A DNA stretch of 64,000 bases from Gonocerus acuteangulatus (lineage: Eukaryota; Arthropoda; Insecta; Hemiptera; Coreidae): NCBI GenBank assembly GCA_946811695.1, contig OX328124.1, forward strand, positions 100,498,998 through 100,562,997. The letters are read 5' to 3'. Under the pieces are notes generated by a model, which saw nothing but the letters and a program-made list of their open reading frames with translations, ran no database searches and was not told the DNA's origin. The translations under genes and the position numbers were made by a program. Positions within the stretch are counted from its first letter, which is position 1; each line of letters starts with the position of its first letter. Below are positions 10,250 to 21,765 of the stretch, piece after piece.

Positions 10250-11770
10250 AAATAACTGTGGACCTGAGCAAACTTCTATCAGATGTTAGCTAACATTTTG
10301 AAACAATAATTAAACATCTTTTTTTTTGGTGGTTTTAAGGCAGTTCAACCACTAGGGTCATGGATATTTGAATAATATATTTAAATTAATCATATACTTA
10401 ATATTTAATCAATCATATAATTAGTCAATGAGTATATTTTTATTTTATAAAAAAAGTTTTTAATAGTCAGAATAAAAAAAGATAACAAAGCGACAAAAAT
10501 ACTTAAAAATGTGGTGTAAATGCATACACGTAGAATGACACACACACACACTGTCAAACACAAGCAAGCGCGCGCGTAAACACGCACCCACACACACACA
10601 CACATGGAGGCGCGCACACACCTTCACACACACACACGCGCAAGTGTATTTTCAAGTTCTACTTCCCCTTATAGATTTAATCGTTATTTATATTTTTGTA
10701 AACAGATCTGTAGCTCTAAGGAATCTTAATTAATTAAACATTAAATCTTAATTAATTAAAGATGTTTAATTAATTAATTAAATATCTTTAAAACAGTACC
10801 TTACACACCGCCTTGTGGGTACTGGGACTGTTCCCTCTTTGAGAGCTTCAAGACACATTTACATTGATCAATTTACTTAAAATGTATTTTTGCATTGTTG
10901 TGAATTCTGAATACAAAAATAATATTTAAAAAAAAATAACATATACACAAAAATTTAATAACTTTTTTTTTATCGCTTATGGGTGTTTACTATTCCTTCT
11001 AACGGATAACGTTATTTTTCACTGATATAGAGAAACTAGCAGAAGTGGCGTTGCAGAAATAAAATAAATAATAAATTATTATGCAATTACTCATAACTTT
11101 TACATTTCACACTTGATTATTATTTTTCGTAAACTTATTGTCTTTAGGCTACTTCTGTTTTAAGATTATAATTAGATGTATATGTAATATTATACAAGTA
11201 TATAAGTAAGTGCAAACCTATTTGGAAAATTGGATGTATGTATAAAACTGTATAATGCTGATGGCAAATTTGTGTTATTGGTTGGAATTATATGTAAATA
11301 TTGTAAAGAGCGAATCGTTTTGTTAGTGGATGCTCATCAATATATAAATAATCCACATAATAGTGTATTAGATAGGTGAATTGTCTTGGACATTCCGAAG
11401 CCATTTCTTGCATCTTAGTACTTATATTCAAGAAAGTTAAAAAAAAAAAAAAGTTTTACGGCTTTGATTTTGTTTCTCATGATGTAAAGGGGGTGGTAAT
11501 AATGAAACAATAATACCTAACAAAAAAGGAGGCTAAAATAAACAGTTGCAGGATAAATCCCAGAATAATATAATGCCCATTGTAGAAGATGCGTGCATGT
11601 GGTAATGAGCAAGTCTTGAAAGTGTTAATCGAAGGTCTAAATGAAAATCCAATATGTACGTGAGGCTAAGGGAATCTTGTATATATGAAATAGCCATTTT
11701 GTAAACCTCTTCAAAAGAGCTCCTTATCCCTCAATGGCAGATAAATAGTTAAACAATCCTGGAAGTAATT
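10250..11770. other. Unassigned AT-rich DNA with simple repeats
   Basis: No gene recognised. Contains the CA/CG tract at 10541-10650 and, at 10723-10795, overlapping TTAATTAA palindromes that can fold into several hairpins. The cysteine/valine-rich minus-strand frame at 10405-10617 is a translation of the CA repeat. Confidence 0.5.
10541..10650. repeat. (CA)n/(CG)n microsatellite
   Basis: Interrupted runs of CA with CGCGCGC islands over about 110 bp (three CA blocks). It is one of the few GC-elevated patches in this part of the window. Confidence 0.9.
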
Positions 11771-12210
11771 GAAGAAGAAAACAGATCGAATGTCAATGAA
11801 ATAATTGGAAAAGAAAAAGCTCCAGGAGATGATGCGGAATTCCTCAAGTTTAAAGAAGTTAGGTATCTTGGAAGGATCCACGATGCAGGAAATGCAGGAT
11901 TATAAAGCCTATCAATAATAACCCAAAGAAATGTGGCATTTGTTCACCGTTAGGCTTCTCTCAGTTGGATAAAAAACATGCACATTCATATTAGACGGGA
12001 GTGTAAGGCGTTTTGTCGAGGAGAAACTCGAGTTTTGAACAAGACCCAGAGCACACTAGAAGATATCTTCCTTAGAAATATATTGGGGAGGTATGGGACG
12101 CGGGTAGGAATATGTTTAGAGGCTTTCTCGACTTGAAGTCGGCTTATGTCTCCTTTCCTCGACAGCAAAAATGAAATGCTCCAACGCTTAAGGTTGTACA
12201 ATCAGATTTC
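11771..12210 (+). pseudogene. Decayed LINE reverse transcriptase
   Basis: Frame 11771-11905 (44 codons) reads NEIIGKEKAPGDDAEFLK, like the KAPGxDGIPAEFLK motif at the N-terminal side of LINE reverse transcriptases, then jumps to FKEVRYLGRI, like the xKEFKYLG motif near their C-terminal end; the middle is missing. At 12115-12165 another frame reads FRGFLDLKSAYVSFPRQ, matching RT motif A (F-x-D-x-K-x-A-Y-D-S-V-x-R) with the second Asp replaced by Val. The motifs are out of order and in different frames, so this is a rearranged, dead copy. The overlapping minus-strand frame at 11986-12201 is a shadow. Confidence 0.55.
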
Positions 12211-12367
12211 CCTATGAGAATAAAACCCACATACAATGGAGCGAAAGGAGTTGAGAGGATCAAAAAGAAGGAAGCCATGATGTTCCTATAGATAAAGTAG
12301 TTCGGGAGGGGGACGTTTTTAGCTTGTTCGCCTGTTGATTATTGGAATCCATACAATACGTAAAAGA

Positions 12368-12529
12368 GGGGTCTCCCGTAGTCTAGTGGCTAGCGCGCTG
12401 GATTCATAAGTGGGAGATGGTGGGTTCGATTCCCACCTCCGGCAGGGATTTTCTCATCTCAAGGCTCGCTGGGAAAATTCCTCGCTGCACCGTGGATGTC
12501 GGCGCTAATGACCTAGAAGTAGATGCGCC

Positions 12530-12601
<72 letters not shown>
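12368..12601 (+). mobile_element. tRNA-derived SINE with 69-A tail
   Basis: The head has pol III boxes: A box TAGTCTAGTGGCTAG and B box GGTTCGATTCC, with a tRNA-like layout (anticodon-loop position ATTCATAA) but no intact cloverleaf required. A body with TTTTCTCATCTCAAGGCTCG follows, then a stem-loop CGGCGC (12500-12505)/GCGCCG (12525-12530) with loop TAATGACCTAGAAGTAGAT, then A from 12532 to 12600. A near-perfect duplication flanks it: TACGTAAAAGA (12357-12367) and TACGTAATAGA (12602-12612). The long pure A tail implies a recent insertion. A diverged copy is at 36906-37053. Confidence 0.9.
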
Positions 12602-12603
<2 letters not shown>

Positions 12604-12859
12604 CGTAATAGAAAAGCTGCTACACTAATTTCCGTTGAGTGCTTTCTACATGACGTTGACGTTATCCTGCTAACAAAGGAACGGAACCAACATTTTTGAC
12701 AACGGCTGAGCTGAACTTATATAAATTACAGAATACCTTGAAATGAATTTCCCCTGAACTGGTGCCATAATAAAGTCCTAAAAATATCATGTACAATTCT
12801 TAAAAACGTAATGTTTCTTCGTTTACGTGTGAGCTTCGAACGGAGAAAATAAAAGCATA

Positions 12860-13205
12860 TCCGCTATATATTTGTCAAATACCACTTACTCACTCACTGA
12901 CCTATCATCGCCCAGCTCTAACCACTTGACAGAAATATTTGAAATTTTGCATGGACACTCCCTTTAGAACGCAAACACTCGCTAAGAAAGTATTTTTTGA
13001 TATTCGAATTTTTAAATATTTTTAGAGGGGTTTGAATTTTTATTTCGTTAGAGAGCAGGCAAGCCAAGGCAGCAAGCGTTGCTAGGACAACAGGTCAGCT
13101 GTTAGCGTACTGTATTTATTTAATAATAATATTTCTATTTGAGCTTCATTTCAACTATAATGGTAGACCTTGAATTACTTAATAAACTGTGATTTTGACC
13201 CTCAA
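12860..13205 (+). mobile_element. Helitron family C, 5' fragment
   Basis: Starts A|TCCGCTATATATTTGTC and matches 37985-38315 along its length (TGTCAAATACCACT, GAAATTTTGCATGGACACTC, CGTTGCTAGGAC, TGGTAGACCTTGAATTACT). The match stops near 13205, before the CTAG end, so this copy is 3'-truncated or its end has decayed. Confidence 0.7.
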
Positions 13206-16200
13206 AAATTCTAAATACGAATAAATCAGTTTACGAACTTAGTCTATGATATAATTTTTCAATCATCGCTTAGATATTGGCGTTACCATATGGTAACACA
13301 CGGCGCCAATGGGTTAATGCGTTGTGGCTTATAGTCAATGAAACTTTTTAAGTTATGCATAGCGGTTCCTGTTGTCGGTTGGATAAGTGAGTCCATCCTC
13401 AATCTTTTTAATATAATTTTGCCAACTCTTATCCGTTGTACTCTTGACAAACATGGCTGTATATTGCTCATTACGTGTCTTAAATGATTATCTTCTTTGT
13501 AATACCTTGTTCAAAGAAATTCATTCAAGGATATTTTGTGTTTTTCTGTTTGTAGATATTTTGATTAAATTGAATATAAATCAATATTGCGTTTTATTTT
13601 TGTTTTTCAATCGACGGAAAAATTAAAACAACATAAGTTTATGAAGTTGCAGTGGTATAGTGATTCAATGTAAAATGTTAAGATTTCTTAAGAAAACATA
13701 CTTTTTCTCCAAAACGAGTTGGGCCCTTTGAAGCTGAATAAGGCCCATTATCAATCTTATAGGGCACCTTTAATGGAGCAGAAAAGGTAGAGGGCAAAGG
13801 TACAAGGTAGAGGGAGTTGGAAGGGATAGCATCTCACAATTAGGGGAGAGATTGATGGACCCATTCCAGGGGAAATAATGGTTTCGTTGTTGGAATCCAG
13901 GATTCCAGGCAAATGCCCTTTAGCTGGACATTGGTTTATAGCATTCCAATGAAGATTTGTTAAATATTTATTTTTAATGAAAATTTGTATGTACAATGTA
14001 ACTATGATTTGCAGCAAAACAAAGACAAAGATATGTAGAGAAAATAAGATCGGCCAATGTGAGAGGGGGTTTGGTGATTTACTTAGGTACCAAATTGTTA
14101 ATCTACCCCTTACAGTCGAAATTGTTGTTATATTCCAACAAAACTCTGCATTCACAGCGCTCAAGTAATAAGAAATATGTGTCGCAAAAATTAACAAAAT
14201 TGGTACATTAGAAGTAAGGATTTACCCCAGAACGAAATTATTAATTTGACCTTATAATTAGTTTTATTTAAACCTGTTTTAAAAACTTAAGAGCTAATCA
14301 AATGAAATGGGCTTGAAAACCTCTGGAATGCAAATTAAATAATAAAGATTTATTTATTTATTATTAATTTTAAAATAATAATAACTAGAACCTCTTGAAT
14401 TGGCTATCTATCTAACAAATATTTTAAAAGCAATTCATGTTTAGGGTTCAAGAAGTATAAAGGACATACTGAATATTATAAGAAAAATAACTGGTAAAAC
14501 AATATTTTTTTTAGGATATTACAACTACAGGAAAAAAAGAATAAACGAAAAATAATAGCGGTAACCGTAAAATGTATATAATTCACGAGGGAAGGAAAAT
14601 GATAACAAGAATTTTAAACAATTCCGAGAAAAGAGGTTTGAATAAATGAAAGTATAAAGAGTGTTGAATAAAAGCTGAGCTGGCAAGAATATTTAATTAA
14701 AATTAAGACCTGGGAATAATTTTTGTATAACGAAAGAAAAAACTCGGAGTTTTGTGCCTTTAATGAAGCCTCAAAATTAAACGAAATCTTATCTTAAAAC
14801 AATTGCTGGCTTTGCCGTGCCGAAAATGAAGGTTGTACGCTGCAAACGTACTCACATTTTTCTGGTCGTCGGGATGAAATTTTCTGATCAAACATATGAT
14901 TTTTTTTTTTTTCCAGAATTGTACATAAATGTTATCCTTATACCTAATAAAAGTGTAAAGCTCCAAACATTGGGGTGTTGGAAAATAAACAAGTGAACCG
15001 TCTTTTTGAGTTTTTGGAATAAAAATTCCAGTTTTCTCGAAAAACAAATAACAATTTGAAAGGTTAAGGCTTTAAACCTGTAATTTGGAGTCTGTTGAAA
15101 TAAAACCATTTTTTTGCGATATTTGTAAGTAGGATTTGGATTCAGTTGGTCTATTAACTTGATATGAACCTTGAGTATGTACAGCAAAAATACAAATATA
15201 AAACGCATTGTACATCTACAAGTATCAATTATAACGACCTTTACTTTCATGACCAAAAACATTATTTCTTTATGTTGGTTGGCATTTATTGGCAACTAGA
15301 AGAATTCCCTCGCCAGAACACTATTTTTTCGGCGAGAAAAACCGGTAGCGCTAACCGCTTTATGTTATTAGGCTCTTGGAAATTGTTTTTGTAGGTTTTT
15401 TTCCCCAGCAAGAGTCGAAAGATTTTTTTTTTAAGTTATTTATGAGCATCAAACCGCATCTACGGTGATTCTCTCCAAACAATTATTGAATATATACATC
15501 AGTTACAATATTACATATGTACATCTATAGACAAATGGTATTATTCATGTACATCTGGTTGATCAATTAGTTATACATCGGATTACACAATTAGAAAATG
15601 TTACATATTTGTTCATTACATATTACATCTTCATTCTTTACAGTGTACCATCATTTTAAACAGTGTACCAAGTGACGAGATATCTTCCTTATGTTATTTA
15701 TTGTACATGTTTAAATATAGTAGAGTTTTACATGGAATGATTAAAAAAAAAAAATGCAGCACATTCATACTAATTTATTTTAACTCTTTCGCCAAAATGT
15801 TTCGTTTCAATGTCACCTACTTAAAAGGCTCTTTCCTAAGGTTGAGCTCATCCGAGAATCTAAATTCAGAAAGGTTCACGAAGAGGAAATCAATTTAATT
15901 AAGTGGTGAGGTTGAAGGGAGTGTTTGTCAGCCATGTCATAACCTCAAAATGAGTTTACACCTCAGCTGTGTCATTTCCTCGAACTTGCCCTTCGCCAAA
16001 CTAGTTTCTAGCAGGCATAACAGTTCTAGTTCCAGCGACAAACTCTAAAATACGACGCTTGTTTCTATTAATTAGATGCTTAAAATAAATAAATATTAAT
16101 AAACGCTTTCTTCATTTTTTAATACAAATATATAATAAAACGTCCGACTCGTCGTCCTAACGACTTTCCATTACAGTTCTATCCATAGTATCATTTAGAA

Positions 16201-16663
16201 CGCTTCGAGTCCATAAAAATAATATTTTATGAACAATTTAATCAGCTCCCCGAATTTCAATTGAAGAAAAGTGTGACTTTAGGCGCTATAATCCTGGAAA
16301 CTTGCAGTAGCCGGAAATTGATCACTCGGAATCTTTGACTGCCACTCGGAGAATTACATTAAAACATTAAAAACAACTTTACATAATTGGACTGATGCCA
16401 TGGCATTGCTAAATAGATAGGCTAATGCTATTTCCTTTCAGCTGTTTAGTTGTCAGAAACGTTTTTCTAAATAGAAAGACTTTTAAATAGTTTGTGGAAT
16501 ATTCTATAGTTTGTCACTTTGTCCCTTTTTGATTCACATGATCCAATTATGGATTAAAATATTTGAACAGTACAATACAACAACTTCAATTCTCAACCCC
16601 AGAATGTTCATTCTTCTGACAATAATATTTATTATCCATTCCCTATTGTTTCTTTATATTAGA
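13206..16663. other. Unassigned AT-rich DNA
   Basis: No recognisable gene or element. A 16-bp perfect palindrome GTTACCATATGGTAAC is at 13282-13297. Open frames of up to 146 codons (13757-14197 minus) overlap each other on both strands, have no domain I know, and show no clear coding bias. Confidence 0.5.
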
Positions 16664-16756
16664 CTAGCTGTTACCCGACGTGCCATGCTACACCTACTTT
16701 CTGCATCTAGAAAAGCCTAAACAAATTAGAAACCAAATAAATATTATTAAAATCTA

Positions 16757-16815
16757 ATAACACGAATCTGTAACTGTTTCGAACCCGTGACCTCCCAACT
16801 GTGGGTCCTAGACGA
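16757..16815 (-). mobile_element. Possible SINE tRNA-head fragment
   Basis: Minus strand shows GTCACGGGTTCGAAAC, a good B box, preceded by an anticodon-stem-like GACCCACAGTTGGGAGG. No A box remains. It sits inside Helitron D copy 1, so it may be a SINE piece captured by, or inserted into, the Helitron. Confidence 0.4.
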
Positions 16816-17575
16816 CTTTGACATAACCTATAGCACCCCCCGTATCAAGACATAAATGTATGCCAAGTTTGGTAAAAATCGGTCTTACGGTGTGGATTTT
16901 TAATAATAAAAAAAAACATACAGAAAACAGCTGGTAGACGTTTTTGACCTGGCCTATGACAATCCCCTGATCAAGACCAACCTGTGTGCCCAGTTTGATC
17001 ACAATCTGTGAAACGGTGTGGGTTTGTATAAAGAACAAACGTACAGACAGACAGCTGGTAGAGGTTTTTGACCTAGCTTACGGCACTATCCAGATTGGGA
17101 TCTACCTGTGTACCGAGTTTAGTCAAAATCGGACGAACGGTGTGGATTTGTGTACGGGACAAACATACAGACGGACAGCTATAAGACGTTTTTGACTTAG
17201 CCTACGACAATCCCCAGATTAAGATCTATATGTGTACCGAGTATAGTCAAAATCGGTCGAACACTGTGGATTTTTATAGGGAACAAACATACAGACAGAC
17301 AGCTGGTAGACGTTTTTGACTTACCCTACGACACTCTCAGATTAAGATCTACATGTTTACCGAGTTTAGTCAAAATCGGACGAACGGTGTGGAGACGGTA
17401 CCGAATTTGGATTTGTGTATAAGGCACAAACATACAGGCAGACAACTGGTAGATTTTTTTTACCTAGCCTAGGAGATTTCCCGTATCAAGACCTACCTGT
17501 GTGCCAAGTTTGGTCAAAATCGGTCAAACGGTGTATATTTGTATAAGGAACAAACAAACAGAAAAACAGACAGAC
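16811..17575 (+). repeat. ~124-bp minisatellite inside Helitron D
   Basis: Units begin with GACGTTTTTGACCTAGCC-like sequence near 16811, 16938, 17063, 17186, 17311 and 17449. Each unit carries CAAGTTTGGTCAAAATCGGT, ACGGTGTGGATTTGT and ACAAACATACAGACAGACAG. Units differ by substitutions, so the array is not recent. A 2.5-unit version is in copy 2. Confidence 0.85.
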
Positions 17576-17811
17576 ACGTGATTTTTATATATATAGATTA
17601 CAATACTTAAGTTTGTGCTTTATAATAGGAAAAAAAGGCCTATAAATGGAAATATTAGATCATAAAAAACTAAATCGGACGAGAACCGTGGAGTATATCA
17701 TCTGAAATAAAATATAAATCAAATAAACTTGGTTTGATTTCGAAAGGAATATTGAAGCTTATTTGTTTAATTTTATTAAATGGGTGAAGAAAGTTATAAA
17801 TATTGTGTTTA

Positions 17812-18411
17812 TTAAAATCGATTGAAGACAGAACCTCAAAGAACCCAATAGCCCAAAAAATAGAAGAATCCATATATCAAATGCCAAATAAAACACTTGC
17901 TCTCATCTGGGTCCCTTCTCACCGCGATATTGGTCTGAACCAGAAGGCAGATGAGGAGGCAAACTCAGCTCGAGAACAGGTCGAAGGAGTAATTTTTATT
18001 GAAGAAGCCCCCGCTCCGGACATAAAATATTATGTCAAGAAAAAATTACTATTCCAGTGGTCTGAAGATTGGTTAAAACTAAATAACCACCTAAGGAGAA
18101 TTAAAGAAGATGTAAAGGAATGGACAACGTCACACCGGCAAAACAGGAAAAATGAAGTGCTGCTAACAAGACTACGAATTGGGCACATTAAATTGACCCA
18201 CACGCACATACTATGCGGCTTACATCCACCGACATGCGACACCTGCCAGGACATCATAACCGTCGAACATATCCTCCTCCACTGTCCTGTTTTCCATAAG
18301 GAAAGAGAAGCCCAAGGAATACCGAAGACCCTGAAAGAGGCACTAATGGACAACCTCGACATAACACAAAAAATAATTGACTTTTGTACAATAATAAAAT
18401 TACCAGTGTAA
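17812..18411 (+). pseudogene. LINE ORF2 C-terminus: RNase H and zinc knuckle
   Basis: The open frame runs from 17803, but its first codons are flanking DNA, so the element part starts near residue 4. Numbering from 17803, ALIWVPSHRDIG (residues 33-44) with His40, and KADEEA with Asp50, match the last RNase H block (W-V-P-S-H-x-G-I ... N-x-x-A-D). RLRIGHIKLTH (123-133) precedes C145-x2-C148-x7-H156-x4-C161, the CCHC knuckle found in Jockey/I-type LINEs. The stop at 18409-18411 is natural and the frame is unbroken for 200 codons, so this is a fairly young but dead copy: endonuclease and reverse transcriptase are absent. The 110-codon minus-strand frame is its shadow. Confidence 0.85.
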
Positions 18412-18486
18412 ATAATTCATTGACCTGCCAATGACTCTTTTCGAGTAGAGGCAGTAAGTTAAAATAAAATAAAATAAAAAAAAAAA
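17812..18486 (+). mobile_element. 5'-truncated LINE with 14-bp target duplication
   Basis: Flanked by AAATATTGTGTTTA at 17798-17811 and 18487-18500 (three A are ambiguous with the tail, so at least 11 bp). The insert carries the last 600 bp of the coding region, a ~65-bp 3' UTR and a (TAAAA)n tail. Strong 5' truncation and A-rich tail are the products expected of target-primed reverse transcription. Confidence 0.85.
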
Positions 18487-18500
18487 AAATATTGTGTTTA

Positions 18501-18959
18501 AATAAAATAAATAATTGCACAAAATGACCACACTTGTTGTGACATTACCCCAAGTACATGGGAAAAAGGAAGAATGTAAAATATATATATATAAACAAAT
18601 ATTTCTATGAAATATTCCTTCTATTTCGGGATTGCTTTTGTATTTTAATAAAAAGGAAGAAAATTATGTTTTGCTTTGTGATATTTGTTTTCGTGACATG
18701 CTTTCTCTCCAGACTGAATTTCTATTCCCTGAAGCTATCATTGAATCGAAACCGTCTACAGAAGTATGATATTCAGCGGAAAAAGTCTTTAATATTTTAT
18801 TTAAAAAAGAATTTTTAAGACACTGTTAATATATTGTTCTGTACTTCATTGCCATAATAACATTAAATTGTCAACAGTACACAATTAAAAACAAATATGG
18901 CAATCATGTTTGTAATATGGACTGTTTTGAATGAAAAGTCTATTTTACTAGATCATCTA
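18501..18959. other. Unassigned AT-rich DNA
   Basis: Between the LINE and Helitron D copy 2. The 86-codon frame at 18558-18818 is phenylalanine/isoleucine/lysine rich and resembles no family I know. Confidence 0.45.
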
Positions 18960-19318
18960 TCTATATACATAAAAATCACGTGTCTGTCTGTTTATCTGTT
19001 TGTCTGTCTGTTCGTTCCTTATATAAATCCTCACCGTTTGACGGATTTTGACCAAACTTGCCACGCATGTAGGTCTTGATACGAGGAGTGCTATAGGCTA
19101 GGTCAAAAACGTCTACCAGCTGTCTGTCTGTATGTTTGTTCCTTATAAAAATTCACACCGTTTGTCCGATTTTGACGTAACTGGGTACACAGGTAGATTT
19201 TGATACGGGGAGTGTCGTAGGCTAAATCAAAATTGTCTATCAGCTGTCTGTCTGCCGGTATGTTTTTTTTCTTTACAAATCTACACTGGTGTAGCATGGC
19301 ACGCCGGGGAACAGCTAG
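18960..19318 (+). mobile_element. Helitron family D, copy 2
   Basis: A|TCTATATACATAAAAATCAC at the start and GGGGAACAGCTAG|T at the end, with GTG/CAC pairing (GTGTAGCATGGCAC) about 10 bp before the terminus. Holds about 2.5 of the ~124-bp units. It is 359 bp against 934 bp for copy 1; the difference is mostly unit number. Confidence 0.75.
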
Positions 19319-21307
19319 TATTCTCTAAATGAGATGGATATATTTACATCGACCATGTGTCATGCAAATTTTTACCCATAAATAGAGTTTCCGCAAGTAT
19401 GCAATTGTAATGGCTTTAATCTCTGTCATCCTTGTAAAGAGTATTGACTGGAAAAAGATAGCTCCACAACAAAAATTTATGAAACATCATAATTTGCCTA
19501 TATTTATATATATAAATAATAGCATAATAATAATAGGTTTTGAGTGTATTTCGTTTGTGAGATGAGAAATATTGATCTGTGAATAGCATCAGCGAATGAA
19601 GAAGTGGAGAACTCTAAGGCAATAGAGAAACCACAACTTCATGTGGTAGACCCGTCGAATTTCCTCTGAGCCGCAGTATAATAAATTGCACGTTCGAAAT
19701 ATGTATTCGGCATATTCTAGCCAATAACTCACTATAACCAGCTGTAGGCGTTTTTTCTTTTTCGCTATCAGGACCCTTAGGAATTGATGATAACAGAGTT
19801 ATTTATAATAAGTATAAAATTGTCAACCGCACGAAAATATCAGCTTCTAAGAAGTAGTACTGACATTATTAGATATCTCATCTGTAAACAAAGTTCAAAC
19901 ATGACCAATAAAGACTCCGAAATAATAATAATAAAAACCCCGAATTTTCTGAGGGGGGGGGGTGGGTTTAGATTATACCTAAAAAAAAAACACAGTCGAA
20001 TGATAAAAGTAAATGTAAACCACCAGGAAAATTACTGACGCACATAAATTCGAAAAATAAATAGAATCTGAATAATTATATTATATTTAATAAGAAATTT
20101 AATTATTTGAAGTCTTGTCAGTACTACTTCATTTCTTCTTGACAATTAATTGTTCCTTATTGCTGGTTTTTACTGTATTTTTAATTTGTAATAACTGAAG
20201 TAATATTAACAATGCAGATTAACAAGAAGAGACAAAATGGTACTGCCATGACTCGAGATGGAAATTCATTACTCACACAAAACTATCTAATGGAAAGAAA
20301 AGACAAAGCAACAAGCAGACTTTTTAACGCTACAAAGGCAATTACATATTTACTCACATGGTGCAAAATATGTAGCGAAATAACTATCCTATACGATCTA
20401 CAAGAACTACTAACCCAAGATAACCCGCGTATGCACTCCAGAATACGCTATTTTAAACAAACCAAATTTGTTCCAAAATTTAAATATTAAAAAAAAATAA
20501 CAATAACTCATATCATAAATTTGAAAATTTAGCTTTCATTTAAAAGTTTATTTTATGTCCCTCAAATCTATCCTGGAAAAAATTAATTCATCATGTTAAG
20601 CTCTACTTTTTATTTAATTTTTTTTCTTACGTTTTAAGATTTTAATTGTCATTTTTCTAAAGTTTTTCTCGCCTACCTTTTTTTTTTTTTTTTTTTTTTG
20701 TATATTCTATATTTTATTTGGCTTACATGTTAGCGGTTACTGTGAAATGGAAGAGCTGATTGTCTTTGTTGCGGAGCTTGTGACACTGTATAAATAAATA
20801 AATAAATATTTGAAAAGAAAAATGAAAATATAATATCATCTTATAATGTCATCATTAAGTTATATTTTGAAGTGTTCTAGAGAAATGTGACCCTTTATTA
20901 TCCAGAAAAATTGGAGAATTAATGAGCTATTAAAATTAATGAAAGATACTATGACCTGTTTATTAGTCTGGCAGTATCTTCATTATTAAGAAGAGTAGGA
21001 TGCTATGGCTCGTTCATTATCGAAGCAATATCGCCTGGAGTTGCCGAATAAAATCCTATACTACCATCTAGAAGCTAGAACTACTAAATCTTGCAGAGAC
21101 CGGGATCTTACACTGGTTGGTAGTCACAGTCGACACATTTCAATGGATAAGAACATGATTGAAGCCTTAACTCTTTTAGTACTACAGCTACTTACATGGG
21201 CGTATATATAACCATTTCCGGGGCATGGAATATGAAAAATTTAGAATTTAAAATATTTCACCTAAAATAAACTATTTTTTATTAACTAAGCGATCTTATA
21301 ATCTTAA
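19319..21307. other. Unassigned AT-rich DNA with a possible LINE tail
   Basis: No gene recognised. The 92-codon frame 20212-20490 has no known motif. Near 20700-20805 a less AT-rich stretch ends GTGACACTGTA followed by (TAAA)n, a tail form common for LINE 3' ends, but no coding sequence precedes it. A G9 run is at 19953. Confidence 0.45.
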
Positions 21308-21340
21308 TATCGAATGGTAACCTTCGGTTACCATTCGATA
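21308..21340. repeat. Perfect 15-bp hairpin at the edge of a Q copy
   Basis: TATCGAATGGTAACC, loop TTC, then the exact reverse complement. The stem sequence belongs to a Q unit (TTCGAATGGTAACC occurs at 27781-27797), so the Q copy was joined to an inverted piece of itself here. Confidence 0.9.
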
Positions 21341-21765
21341 TGGTAAGAAAGCTTACTAAATGCTCTACAAAAAAGGTTCAGAAGAAAGTTTTAATTAGGC
21401 GATGTCAATCGGAGAAATAAGTGCTTGAAACTTTAAAGTAATTGATTTCGTTTATTCGAGCGGTTCTTTCGTCTGTTTTATTCCTTGTTATTTTTTAATT
21501 GCTTATAGTCGGATAATGTATTTGACAATAAAACAGATTAAGTAAAACAAGAAGATCAATTTATTGTTAGAAATGTAGCGTTCAAAGAGAGAGATCCCAA
21601 GGCTTTCCAAATGCCTCTGAGTGGAGGCCTTTCTGGCCGACTTATGGGTTGGCCGACCCACACAGGTAAGATCGTAAATGATTCTATTTTAATCTTTCCA
21701 AATTAGACTAGGGATAAGAACGGAACCTGCTAAGATGATGCAGTTCCTGCGAGCCGGTCTTTTTA
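21326..21765 (-). mobile_element. Family Q copy, partial
   Basis: Runs in the same orientation as 56530-57360 and matches it: GAAAGCTTACTAAATGCTCT, GGCGATGTCAATCGGAGAAA, a CTTGTTATTTTTTAATTGCT block, TTAGACTAGGGATAAGAACG, then the Q terminus GCAGTTCCTGCGAGCCGGTC. It is uninterrupted where the 57-kb copy carries a PLE, so it serves as the empty-site reference. Confidence 0.75.

Larger units (their letters stand above)
16664..17597 (-). mobile_element. Helitron family D, copy 1 (with minisatellite)
   Basis: On the minus strand the element starts TCTATATATATAAAAATCAC after an A and ends ...AACAGCTAG before a T, the Helitron rule (A|TC...CTAG|T). A weak GTG/CAC fold lies just before the end. The interior is about six tandem units of ~124 bp. 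No Rep/helicase gene, so it is non-autonomous. Copy 2 is at 18960-19318 in the opposite orientation, and a fragment is at 36470-36622. Confidence 0.75.

Noticed and set aside
12368..12445. Possible functional tRNA gene
   Set aside because: Has A and B boxes, but continues into a SINE body, stem-loop, A69 tail and a flanking duplication; it is a tRNA-derived SINE.
13757..14197. 146-codon minus-strand frame, the longest outside elements besides the LINE
   Set aside because: Overlaps another frame, no domain, AT-driven residue use; not supported as a gene.
16811..17575. CRISPR-like regularly spaced repeats
   Set aside because: Units are contiguous ~124-bp tandem repeats with no unique spacers, in a eukaryotic Helitron.
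18030..18362. 110-codon minus-strand frame
   Set aside because: Antisense shadow of the LINE RNase H/zinc-knuckle frame.
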